Of a stretch of 64,000 bases of DNA, positions 42,855-55,509 are shown piece after piece. The stretch spans positions 39,871,558 to 39,935,557 of the forward strand of contig CM043946.1 in NCBI GenBank assembly GCA_014529385.2. The letters run 5' to 3'. Position 1 is the stretch's first letter; the number at the start of each line of letters is the position of its first letter. The notes beneath the pieces were generated by a model. That model had not been told where the DNA came from. It did not search any database and saw only the letters and a program-made list of their open reading frames with translations. The DNA comes from Adiantum capillus-veneris (taxonomy: Eukaryota > Streptophyta > Polypodiopsida > Polypodiales > Pteridaceae). The position numbers and the translations under genes are program-made.

Positions 42855-43734
42855 TTGTTTATATGTGTTTGCTGCTCGGCAATGGCTGCTGCCTATTCGA
42901 TCTTCCTTGCTGTTGCACGACCTTACTGCGTGTTGATTTTGACAGTGTGTGTGTGTGTATCCACCACCAAGCAATTGCTCTCGGGTCTGCTTGGCCACGC
43001 TTGCCTGCACACTTGCTTGGCCTTGCTTTTGACTGCTCCAAGTTCCTCCATTATCAGAGTGCTACAGCTCGCTTTTGTTTGAGCATTGTATCCTGCTAGA
43101 CTGCCCTCGATGCCAAGCTTTCAAACTCCAAGCCCTCAATTCGATGCGGCCTCGACTCTATCTCCTTATGCCCCCGAAATGCTCAATGTCGAACCAGCCT
43201 GCTCACGACCATCTCATGCCTTTGCTCTTTGCCTTGCAGCTCGGTACCCGATTCCCTTTGCCTTGGTCGAGCTTGATTTACCTGCTCGGTGCCGGTTTTT
43301 GTTGTTGCTTCTCGCTTGCAAAAGGTTGCCTTGTCATGCTTGCATTCCTCTGCAGAATCTCCCCAAGTTGCCTGATTGTCAATGTCCTCTGCTGTTGCAC
43401 CCAATTCCCCTTCAATGGCTCAGCTCGATTCTGCCCGATTGTGCCCTATTGCTTGCAAATTTTCTATTGCAATTCTTTCCAAAGTCGGCTCCACAAGCTC
43501 AACTACCTCAACCACCTCTGTCGAAGCTGTTCATTTGCAGTTGGCTCAACCTTCAAGGGTTGCCCAAATCTGGCTGCTCCTCATTGGTTCCCTCTGCTGC
43601 CTTCCTGTGTACTGCCAACCTCAAGCAGCTTGTCTACTCATCTGTCTACCTGCAAAGCTTCAAGCTCATCCAAAAGCTTGGTAGAGATGGTTGCACATGC
43701 GGCCATCGCCAGGGCTCGGGAGCACGGCTCCTGG
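41323..43734 (-). other. Copia-B1 leader
   Basis: 2.4 kb between primer site and gag. Homologous to the Copia-B2 leader over most of its length, with GT and CT tracts. Plus-strand open frames at 43075-43901 are in the antisense direction and show no domain. The conserved length in two copies suggests it is a real part of the family. Confidence 0.75.
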
Positions 43735-43746
43735 GCTCTGATACCA
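43735..43746 (-). other. Primer-binding site of Copia-B1
   Basis: Minus strand TGGTATCAGAGC, exact consensus, two bases from the LTR. Confidence 0.95.
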
Positions 43747-43748
43747 AT

Positions 43749-43951
43749 TGTTGTATGCGTATAGCGCGTGTACGGGGTGTGTGCAAGAGAGGGAAGGAGA
43801 AGGGGAAGGGGATGAAGCACAGTACACAGCAGGGAGTTTGGGTTAGTGGAGAGGAAAGTGTGAGAGAGAGGTCAACTCTCTCCCTATATTCATTTAGGTG
43901 AAAGTATAAACAGGGGCAGTTTTCCACGGCCACCTGGCCTACACCCTAACA
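43749..43951 (-). repeat. 5' LTR of Copia-B1
   Basis: Minus strand from TGTTAGGGTGTAGGCC to CGCATACAACA, 203 bases, closely similar to the 3' LTR at 22503-22755 apart from the extra 36-base copy there. Next to it lies CAGAA (43952-43956), which on the minus strand is the target copy TTCTG. Confidence 0.9.
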
Positions 43952-43956
43952 CAGAA

Positions 43957-44442
43957 CTTCATGATCTTTTCTCGCATGGCGTCGTTCATTTTCTTCGGCA
44001 CCCCTTGCCCTTGCGGCTCCTCTCCCACCAGTCTTGCATCCTCCTCATCGCTCCACAGTCGAGGCATTTCTGGGTCAGAAACGGATAGAAATTCGATCGA
44101 CACGACAAGAGACTCTTGCACCAGCCATCCTTCTACCATGCTCCCCTCTGGACGCGCTTTTTGGCGAACAAAACCCTTAAGTGTTTTCATGAACCGCTCT
44201 AGAAAGAACATCCAACGGCTGTGGACTGTACCTGCCACTGCAACCTCATCTACTACATGGACGAGCAAGTGCATTTGGATAGTTAGGCAGCTCGTGGGTA
44301 GATACTTCTCAATCATGCAAATTGCCTCAATGCAGTTAGCCCTTGCAACTGCAATAGATTCCTCCCGTATCTCCTTGGAAGAGATCCACCGCACTAGCTT
44401 TGAAATCTTGTATATGCAGGTCCACACTTCCCCGTTAAACAC
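43957..44442 (-). pseudogene. CACTA-1 transposase, DUF4218 part
   Basis: 162-codon frame ending at the insertion point (KIMKF, then LTR). DUF4218 signature phrases are present: CMIEKYLPTSCLTIQMHLLV, then TVHSRWMFFLERFMKTLKGF and KARPEGSMVEGWLVQESLV. The phrase following DUF4218 in this family (YVLxN-type) is found as YILNSEP at 22759. The frame is exactly continuous across the insertion if one target copy is counted. Confidence 0.9.
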
Positions 44443-44590
44443 CCCTTGATCGCAATTGGAAGAATGAATTGCAAGAACTTATGCCACTCGTGCGATTTCA
44501 GTCGCGACAGTTGATCGTCACGGGTGAATGCTATCTTGAGACATCACATATATCCTGTTGGCGTCTTGAACTTTGAAATCACCCTTTTAA

Positions 44591-45690
44591 CTTGTTGCTC
44601 TTCGCTTTTGGAAGTTTTGTTTGGCCAGCTGCATTGGTGAAAGGCCAGAGCTCTGGCATCTTTCCAACTGACTACAAATCATCTCGTGAAGCTCGATTGT
44701 CTTTCATTCTCATGATTGTCTTCCAGAGGAGCTCTCCCACATTCTTGAATATATGCATTGAATCCAGCAAATGGTTAATTAGTAGATCACCCCAGTACGG
44801 CAATGTATGGAGAATGGACAAACGTTTCATTCCTGGAACAGGTTGCCCCTCATGTTGCTCCCATTGGCGACGCCACTCTTGTACATACATAGGACGACAT
44901 TCGACGCGACCAAGCTAACCTTCGCGCAAGTGATGGCCATCTGGAAGATAACGGTGGTGGCCTTGATAAATTGTCTTTCGAAGAGAGGCAGAATAGCGCA
45001 CATCCAAAGACTGCCCGCAAATTGGACATGCATTGTATCCCGAAGTTGTTAGCCTTGCATATATTAAAGCATGAATCAAGCCAAGCCGAAGTGCTTGCGA
45101 ATAGCGAGAATTTTGTAAATCAAGAACCATTACCAGAAGCTTCTCCGTATCCTGGCCAATCATGCATAGTCCACATAAGAAGTCCATGGATCCTTGCATG
45201 CTGTTGTCCTACTGGTTCAACCGCATCTGCTATGCCGATCCCATGCCATAACTCCTGGAGCTCGTCAACTAGTGGAGCTAGATAAACATCCATGTTTTTT
45301 GCCTTGAACTTACCAGGTACAATCAAGCTTAATATCAAATGACCCTTCTTGATGGCAAGCCAGGGCGGGAGGTTGTAATTGATAAGGCACACATGCCAAG
45401 TGCTCTATGACGAGCTTCTCAAGCCAAATGGATTGACTCCATCCATTGCCATGCCCAAACGAAAATTGCGTGGTTCACTCTTAAAATGTGGCCAGGTATC
45501 TTCCATGTGCCTCCAAGCCTTTGAATCAGCAGGCACCCTAAATGTTGCGTCAGTGGATCTATTTGTAGAATGCCACCGCATCAAATTTGCAATGGAACCA
45601 CAACGAAACATGCTTTTTATCCTAGGAAAAATAGGGAAATGCCGCAACACTTTAGCTGGCACTGTCTCGCCAACTGCATCTTGTTTGTAG
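44591..45690 (-). pseudogene. CACTA-1 transposase, TNP2 core
   Basis: Overlapping frames in several phases spell the TNP2 core in order: AKVLRHFPIFPRIKSMF, MRWHSTNRSTDATFRVPADS, RNFRLGMAMDGVNPFGL (45662-45405); YNLPPWLAIKKGHLILSLIV and DVYLAPLVDELQELWH (45392-45120); YNACPICGQSLDVRYSASLR (45199-44915); and LPYWGDLLINHLLDSMHIFK (44890-44672). The catalytic domain of the CACTA transposase. At least three frameshifts, so inactive. Confidence 0.9.
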
Positions 45691-45716
45691 CAAATTGCTC
45701 CGCACTTAGGACACGA

Positions 45717-45786
45717 CAGACAATCTGTGAATTCATTGCGAAAAGATTGTCTGTGAATTCATTGCGACAGACAATCTGTGAGTTCT
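45717..45786. repeat. Short direct and inverted repeats in CACTA-1
   Basis: GTGAATTCATTGCGA occurs twice, and AGACAATCTGTGA occurs with its partial inverse GATTGTCTGTGA. It lies between the N-terminal and TNP2 parts of the transposase gene and probably reflects a small local duplication. Confidence 0.7.
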
Positions 45787-45890
45787 CCTCGCTTTTCTAG
45801 AAGAAGGCATCCAGCATCTCCTCCATGGCGTCGTCTTCTGTGTGTAAGCCCTTTTCTGCTTCCATCCTTAGCTCTATATTGGTCGGACCT

Positions 45891-46115
45891 TCACGCATAA
45901 TCCTTTTTCTCTCTCTCAGATGTAGGTGCTATGTCGCGAAAATCAATGCCCGTTCCATAGGAGTCGTATCGTAGATTCTGTACGGTTTCTCTAGCAAACT
46001 CTCTGTACTTGTGCACATGCTCATTACATATCCTACGCTTGCGCAGGATTTGATACTTGCAGAGCGTGCATGAGCATGCATTCTTTTCCTCCATGTTAGT
46101 TGATAATGTTGCCAT
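45891..46115 (-). pseudogene. CACTA-1 transposase, N-terminal zinc-binding part
   Basis: 75-codon frame with ACSCTLCKYQILRKRRICNE and HVHKYREFARETV. The Cys-rich motif followed by a His-containing helix resembles the transposase-associated N-terminal domain of TNP2-type proteins. It is the likely start of the transposase (MATLSTNMEEKNA at 46115). Confidence 0.65.
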
Positions 46116-46374
46116 CTACAATGATTATGAATGTTGTTTTAATATATATACTCCTCACAATGTAAACTACCTCGCATTCTCTAGTCTTGCCCAATCTCCG
46201 TACACCTCAGTCCAGAGGTGTATGGAGATCAGGACCACCGGGTCAAAATCTCGTCTTTATTGGTCAAATCCTATATGGGTAGACACATACGTGCACTCCC
46301 AGGTGTACATGGCAATGCATGTAGCGGGCAAAACCCCTTTGCCTCTTTTAGTTCCATAGTTTCTTCTAGAGGGA

Positions 46375-46564
46375 GAGAGAGAGAGAGAGAGAGAGACAGA
46401 TAGAGAATGTTCTGTCCACTTTCACACAATTGGTCAGCCAACCTAACTCTTTCTCTCTCTCTTTCTCTATCTACTATCTATCTCTTTCTCTCTACCTCTA
46501 TAGCTATCTCTATCTACTATCTATCTCTTTCTCTCTACCTCTATAGCTATCTCTAGTTAATTCG

Positions 46565-46604
<40 letters not shown>

Positions 46605-46607
46605 CAC

Positions 46608-46659
<52 letters not shown>

Positions 46660-46704
46660 CGTACCCTATCTCTCGTTCTTTCTCTCTCGATCTCGCTCTC
46701 GCTA

Positions 46705-46743
<39 letters not shown>

Positions 46744-46817
46744 CTCGCTCTCGCTATCTCTCTTTCTCTCTATTTTCCTATTTTCCTATCTCTCTCTCTA
46801 TCTCGCTCTCCACTTCC

Positions 46818-46893
<76 letters not shown>

Positions 46894-46895
46894 CA

Positions 46896-46949
<54 letters not shown>

Positions 46950-46960
46950 CCCTATCTCTC
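46375..46960. repeat. (GA)n/(CT)n and (TA)n microsatellite block
   Basis: GA tract 46375-46395, CTATCT-rich tract 46440-46560, CT tracts at 46566-46588, 46612-46650, 46710-46740, 46820-46852 and 46900-46945, TA tracts at 46588-46604 and 46853-46893. A 70-base unit (CTCGATCTCGCTCTCGCTATCTCTCTTTC) occurs twice. Translations give only Ser-Leu or Ile-Tyr repeats. Confidence 0.92.
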
Positions 46961-47340
46961 TACTGATCGAACGAGCGACTGAGCTAGGGAGATCCAGACG
47001 CCCACAACTGTGGAGGACTACACAACATCGACAGAGGCTGCATCAGAGGATCCAGGTCACTTTGGCTCGACATGCACAACGCCCGGTCAGACTACTGACC
47101 ATGGAGGAGATTGATGAGATCCGCCAGCGAACAGATGCTGGATCTCCTATGATCTACCTATCCCAGCTAGCTATTTTAGCTGCTTAGTCCACACCCAACA
47201 GTTTAGGATTCCATAATATTTTATTTTGTCATTTTGTCATCTTGTTACTCTGACTTTGTATCAGATCCACCACATTGTAACTTTCTGGTCTCATAGGTCA
47301 CTTTCGCCTTTTGATCGAAGATGTTAATATAACATTTCAT
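46960..47340 (+). repeat. Dispersed repeat, copy 1
   Basis: Matches 63036-63330: both run from a GAGCGACTGAGCT phrase through a Gln/Arg-coding stretch to TTGTATCAG, TTGGTCTCATAGGTCA or its variant, GCCTTTTGA, and end TTAATATAACATTTCATTTC. Shared CT tract upstream. Coding-like frame (LTMEEIDEIRQRTDAGSPMI) ends at 47187. Family unknown; a 3' end of an element is likely because both copies end alike. Confidence 0.7.
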
Positions 47341-47580
47341 TTCATTTCTCTTTTTAATTTCTCTTTCTTTAATTTTAATTTCCTACGCATACATTAATTC
47401 TCTCTCTCTCTCTCTAGTTTTAATTTCCTACGCATACATTAATTCTCTCTCTCTCTCTAGTTTTAATTTCCTACGCATACATTAATTCTCTCTCTCTCTA
47501 GTTTTAATTTCCTACGCATACATTTTTCTCTCTCTCTTTAATTTCCTACACGCACACACACTTCTCTCTCTCTCTCTCTC
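47340..47580. repeat. Minisatellite, unit about 45 bases
   Basis: Four to five copies of a unit containing TTTTAATTTCCTACGCATAC and a terminal CT tract of shrinking length (about 47380-47560). It grades into the CT/CA block that follows. Confidence 0.9.
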
Positions 47581-47714
47581 TAGCTTTTTAATTTCTTATT
47601 TACACACACACACACACACATTTCTCTCTCTTTCTCTCTTTGATTTTCTACACACACACACACACACACATTTCTCTCTCTTTTTTTAGTTTCTTACACA
47701 CACACACACACACA

Positions 47715-47760
<46 letters not shown>

Positions 47761-47855
47761 ATTACCTACACACACACACACGTTTCTCTCTCTCTCTCTC
47801 TCTCTCCCCTACACACACACCGCTCTCTCTCTCTCTCTCTTTCCTACACACACAC

Positions 47856-47902
<47 letters not shown>

Positions 47903-47932
47903 ACACACACACACACACACAAACACACACAC

Positions 47933-47982
<50 letters not shown>

Positions 47983-48033
47983 TACACACACACACACACA
48001 CACACGATGTAGAGAGAGAGAGAGAGAGAGGGG
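47580..48033. repeat. Alternating (CT)n and (CA)n block
   Basis: Repeated alternation of CT runs and ACAC runs separated by TTTCCTA-type words. It looks like further growth of the minisatellite. Open frames here are SLSL/THTH repeats only. Confidence 0.95.
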
Positions 48034-48049
48034 TTTTGGGGGGGGGAGG

Positions 48050-48366
48050 GGAGAGTTTCATAATACCTGCGCAGCAGGCTTCGGCCAAGATCTGAGCGCG
48101 CGCGTTGCAGGTGAAAATGGCCCCTGCGCGTTGGTTTCCCTTTTTTTTCCCCCAAATTTTTTGCGTCGAAATGTGCATCGATATGCTCGTGGTAATGTCC
48201 GTCGATATACGTGTGGAAAAGCATACCTTGCCACGCGTATTTCCACGTGTCTTTCGACATACATTCCGACGCATATATCAACGGAACGAAACTACGTCGA
48301 TATCCGCGTGGAAAGGTACGGCTATCGATATATACTGCGTCGATATCTTGATGTTATGTTGTAGTG
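48050..48366 (-). repeat. CACTA-1 5' subterminal region and terminal inverted repeat
   Basis: On the minus strand CACTACAACATAAC opens the element. Subterminal copies of ATCGATAT/TCGACG and of TACGTGTGG-like words occur at least eight times within 250 bases (for example 48172, 48206, 48220, 48258, 48294, 48320, 48342). The 3' end carries related TATATCGACG words, so both ends belong to one element. Confidence 0.85.
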
Positions 48367-48399
48367 TTAAACTTTTTTCTCTTTTAAGTAACACCTCAA

Positions 48400-48510
48400 A
48401 GCATAAGCTCAATGAAGTTATGCAGACAAAACTTCATATCTCCAATGCCACAAATGTCAAGTTGATATGAGTCACGTAGCTTGATCGAACCATGCCTGAG
48501 ATCTGTCGCG
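48400..48510 (-). pseudogene. Copia protease fragment
   Basis: The minus strand is similar to the Copia-B protease region (GDSYELDI-type phrase; nucleotide match to about 34370-34450, with AATGTCAAG, GAGTCAC and AGCTTGA in order). Isolated and short; it flanks CACTA-1. Confidence 0.65.
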
Positions 48511-51589
<3,079 letters not shown>

Positions 51590-51594
51590 TAGTG

Positions 51595-52066
51595 TGAAAT
51601 TGGAGCTGATCTCTTTAGATAGTTGATTTCAGTGTTAAAATTTATAGTTGTCGGAAGTCGTTAGTTCAGTCGGTGAAATTGGAATAGAATATGGAAATTG
51701 AATTGGATTGAAATGTGGATTAGAAACAGATCGAATGATTGAAAAAGTGATTCAGATTCAATTTTAGACTTTATGAAGAAATAAGTACAAAATATAACAG
51801 ATTGAAGCCTAATTGGCTATTATAGTAATGATTATAGAGTAGTATTACAAGTGAAGAGATTGTAACTCAAGTACAGCTTCGGAGACTAAAAACCAAGAGA
51901 TTAATAGTAAGAAGTCAAAATACAAGCTACCCAATTGCAATGTAATGGGTCTTATTTATAGCTTCTCGAAGTTACAGTGGTTATTGTCGCGGTAATTATT
52001 GATTGATCCATTGTTCGGCTACCAAGAGACAGTTTTCATCTGTTGAGATTGTCTTCGTCGTCTACA
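51595..52066 (-). repeat. 3' LTR of Gypsy-2
   Basis: On the minus strand starts TGTAGACGACG at 52066 and ends CCAATTTCA at 51595. Collinear with 61257-61746; missing a small piece there (AACTGGAATAG region). Confidence 0.93.
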
Positions 52067-52084
52067 TCTTTTCCTCCTTCCTTG
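52067..52084 (-). other. Polypurine tract of Gypsy-2
   Basis: Minus strand AAGGAAGGAGGAAAAGA just before TGTAGACG. Confidence 0.85.
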
Positions 52085-52489
52085 AATTTTGGTATGACTC
52101 TAAAATTTTTGAAAAAAATCCATTGTTTGATTCTTTTGAGATATTGAGGAACCTCTTTGCTTGCTTGCTGAGTGGATCGATGTTCCTCATGAGTTAGCCT
52201 ATGTTTCTCTTGATAGTACTCTTCTGAAGTTGCTAAATCTCTTGATATTGTTAACTTTTATCATACTTCATGCTTGATGAGTGCTTGACACCTCTATAAT
52301 ATTAAGGGTATCCAACCGAAGAAATTCTAGCACCTTACTGGAAAAATCCACTTTCTCTTGTCCTTTGATGGTTTTGGTGTTTCAATAGTTCCAGTTACAT
52401 TGTTCTTCTGAATAAATCTGTAAATGGTCTTCTGTTCAAGCTGATCTCATCTTTTTGTGATCATTTCCAATTCATAAGACGAGAGGATG

Positions 52490-54551
52490 ATACGTTTTAG
52501 TGTCGGGATCATAGAGCGTGCATTTGTCTTTTGTTAAACGAGTTTTGGCCAATTTATGACAATGTGAAACTATATGGATCCATCCTTCTGGAAGAGGTTG
52601 ATTTGTTTTAATCTTAGCTTCAAAAAGAATCTCAGCCATCTCTCTGTACTATGGTCTCAGGCCCGGTTTAGCCGTAACATCCTTTTCAAGGATTTTAGAG
52701 GACTCCACAGTAAGTTGCAGCAGTTAATTTGTGATCATGATGAGACCTCTAAACTGGATTTTTCATTGTCCTATACACAACTTAATCCTCTGTAACTCCT
52801 TCCTTAGTTCCCCAAGATCATTTAATTGAAGAGCATCATTGAGCAGTATTTGCCATGTTTTCCATTCTACAGTGGATAACTCATACCAATCTTGAAGATT
52901 ATCAGTAATATTATAGCATGCGAGTCGATCTACTAGTTTTGGATGTAGTGCTGGGAAAAACCTAAGCAGCTCAGCTTCTCTAGCTGGTAAAGCATATAAG
53001 AGGACTGGGGAATCGAGAACAAACTCCAGAAAATTAAGAACAGGCTGGTTTTTCTATTGCATCATCTTTCTACTTACTTTGACCAGCTGAAACAGTCTTC
53101 GGAGAGCAGTTGTTTGTTCTCCTACAATCATTTGAGTTGGAGATCCCTTACTGGTGGTAGCCTGATCTTCAATAATAGCTTGTACTCTCTGATCCAGAAC
53201 TCCCTTGGCAATTTGCATTTGCAGTAAAACTTCTTTCAATTGACTTATGACGTCTTTCATACATTTATATGTTGGCTTGTTTCCCTGCAGGAGCTCTAAT
53301 TCGATGGCTAGGGAATGACAGTCTGCAGTAGACTGCCGCTACCAATGTGGATTAGCTAGTTTGTCATCAGAGGTTAGTACCCACTCAGGTACTCTCTCTA
53401 GCAATTGAATTCTGCTAGGATGCTCAGGCAGTTGCCACACCTCTTGGTCATGGAAAGCAACTGATTTCCAATGTTGAACCATTTCTTGGCGTCGACATAT
53501 AGTCGCTGAAATCGTTCAAGATCAAAAAGAAGAACATCATCCTCTAAATACATCCTAATTATAGTATCTTGTTGATGTCTTAGTCTCTTGTTCAATGTGA
53601 TGAGCTGTAATGAATGTTGCTCATCACCTTCCAGAACCTCAGTCATAGCTTTACCTTTTCCCTTCCCATCCGAATTAACTATGCTGTGACTAGTGTACTT
53701 GTGAATTCCCAGTGTTGCTGGGTTGTTGATCTCCAACCTGCTGATCACCCGATTGCTACCCCTACACTGGTCTGGCTGGTCTGTGTATTGGACTGATTTC
53801 CCCCTATGGCCCCTGCTTCACCAGCACCAGATCTTGAAGGTGGAGATGGAGGAGAGTCATCATCATCATGTCTTTCTGCTGGTTCATCTTCCTTCTCTTC
53901 CTCTTCTGGTGCTTTATCATTATCCTCATCGATGTTGTTCTGTTGTTCAATATAGTCCAAGATAGCTTGATTTGCCAAAGCACTTTTATATTCAAAAAGT
54001 CTATCCTGCAAATCACTCTGCATTGGTTCCATAAGCGCCCTCAGATTATCTATATTAAAAACAACATTTCTCTTTGGATTCAATATCTCAGCCAAATTAT
54101 TATAGATATATCTTTCAGTTAAAGTGGCTTTCAATGCAGTGTGACTGGTCAGTAATGAGTTGAAATCAACTCTCTTCATTCGCAACATGGTTTCGAATTT
54201 GTCAGCAGCTCTTTCAGCCTCTGTCTTTTCTTCTCTAAGCATCCTTATCTCAGATTCCATCTTTGACAACTTATTTTCAAAATGCTAAATGGTCCTAACT
54301 GATTGATTTTCAAGGATACTATGCTGCAATGACTGTGCTTCTCTATCCTGCTCCAACTTCTCAACTTGTTGCTCAGTCTCTCTTAGTTCGGCCTTTAACT
54401 TCGTCAATTCATCATTAGACACTGAGGCATCCAACATTTGTCCTATAGCATTCACAATAGTGTTCCAGGACGATTGAATAAGTAATGAACAACCATCATT
54501 CACTGTTGCTCGGTCATAGGCAACTGGCTCATGAACTATGACAGGAGCCAT
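52490..54551 (-). pseudogene. Gypsy-2 accessory coding region after integrase
   Basis: Starts MAPVIVHEPVAYDRATVNDG at 54551. Coiled-coil-like heptads follow (LTKLKAELRETEQQVEKLEQ); one in-frame stop at 54285 is followed in the same frame by KMESEIRMLREEKTEAERAA and an acidic tail. A frameshift near 53748 leads to RLEINNPATLGIHKY, then a frame without Met from about 53045 to 52762 (LEFVLDSPVLLYALPAREAE ... DWYELSTVE) that is clearly protein-like. A last piece reads MAEILFEAKIKTNQPLPEGW near 52640. Perhaps 650-700 residues in all. I do not recognise a family; no transmembrane segment is evident, unlike Athila env-like proteins. Confidence 0.65.
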
Positions 54552-55335
54552 ATATGGTAGTGTAGCATAATCTAATTTGTGCAGGAGTAGGCGTCCTTTG
54601 AGAGGATGAGTCTACAGTTGTTGTAACATGTCCTTCTTGGTTAAAGTCAAAGCCGCTTCACTATAAGGGATGGAAACTTTATCGAGTGGACTCAAAGGTG
54701 TTGGTCCTTTTCCCTTATCAGTCTGACCCACTGGCTGCTCAGCACTGGTCCTGTCTGACTGGTTTTTTCCTACATTGGTGATCGCTGAACTTTGCCCTGC
54801 TTGCTGGCTGGTTCCACCAGTGGTCTAGACTGGAGGTTGGTCGGCGGGCTGGTTAGCTGAAGTGTGGTCTGTTGGAGTCTTTCCAAAAGACACTGTTTTG
54901 ACCTGACTTTCTAGCCGCTTAAGGAGAGCACTGCTTTTGGCCAGTGTAGTTTTTGGTCTTCTGAGAATCCCAGCTTCCTCTTGCGTGGCTTTCCTCTTTT
55001 GTCCAGTGAGAGCTAACTAGTTATATGGGGCTTCTTCATCTGATGATAAATCCACATTGTTAGTCACTGGAAAGGGCTTCTGGCTCCAAGCTATCCTTAC
55101 CTGGTTATGAGCGTCCGGAGAAGTTGCCAGTAAAGGAACTGCCAAACATACCAAGCTTTGAAAACATTTTGGGATTTCAACTTAGCAGTCTGCTAAAGCA
55201 CATCATGTAACAGAATCTGACATAGATTTATTGAAACTGTGGCGTCCAATCTTTTTGCCAGTAACATAGCACACAATTTATCTGACACATAAGTTGGGTT
55301 GTTTTTGAGACTCACACCTTCAGCTACAAAGCGGT

Positions 55336-55389
55336 AAGCAACGGGAATGTCCATACCTTACAAGAAAGGGATGGACATTCCCGTTGCTT
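55336..55389. repeat. Perfect 19-base inverted repeat in Gypsy-2
   Basis: AAGCAACGGGAATGTCCAT at 55336-55354 and its exact reverse complement at 55371-55389, separated by 16 bases. It lies between integrase and the accessory region. Intact arms inside a decaying element suggest recent origin (a small inverted duplication) or a selected RNA hairpin. Confidence 0.95.
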
Positions 55390-55509
55390 CACTGTAAGGG
55401 ATAGAAACTTTCCCGTTTAAAATAACTGGTTCTGAAATTTCCTGGTCTTTGGTTCCCAGATTACCAGTACCCTTATCCTTGGAAGTCTCTCTATCTTCTG
55501 GTTAATAGA

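Larger units (their letters stand above)
43952..48366 (-). mobile_element. CACTA-1, 5' half (En/Spm-type DNA transposon)
   Basis: Minus strand from the terminus CACTACAACATAAC at 48366 to the Copia-B1 insertion at 43951. It holds most of the transposase gene. TTA at 48367-48369 (TAA on the element strand) is the duplication. Other repeats (46375-48033) lie in its 5' part. With the 3' half the element measures about 7.5 kb without Copia-B1. Confidence 0.9.

Noticed and set aside
43075-43901. Plus-strand open frames of 229 and 271 codons
   Set aside because: They are antisense to the Copia-B1 leader and LTR, the second runs through the LTR, and neither is conserved in the Copia-B2 leader.
43952-46115. 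Functional transposase gene
   Set aside because: The domain blocks lie in at least three different frames and the gene is cut by a copia element.
46651-48095. Long plus-strand open frames of 84-178 codons
   Set aside because: They translate microsatellites into Ser-Leu, Ile-Tyr and Thr-His repeats and have no other composition.
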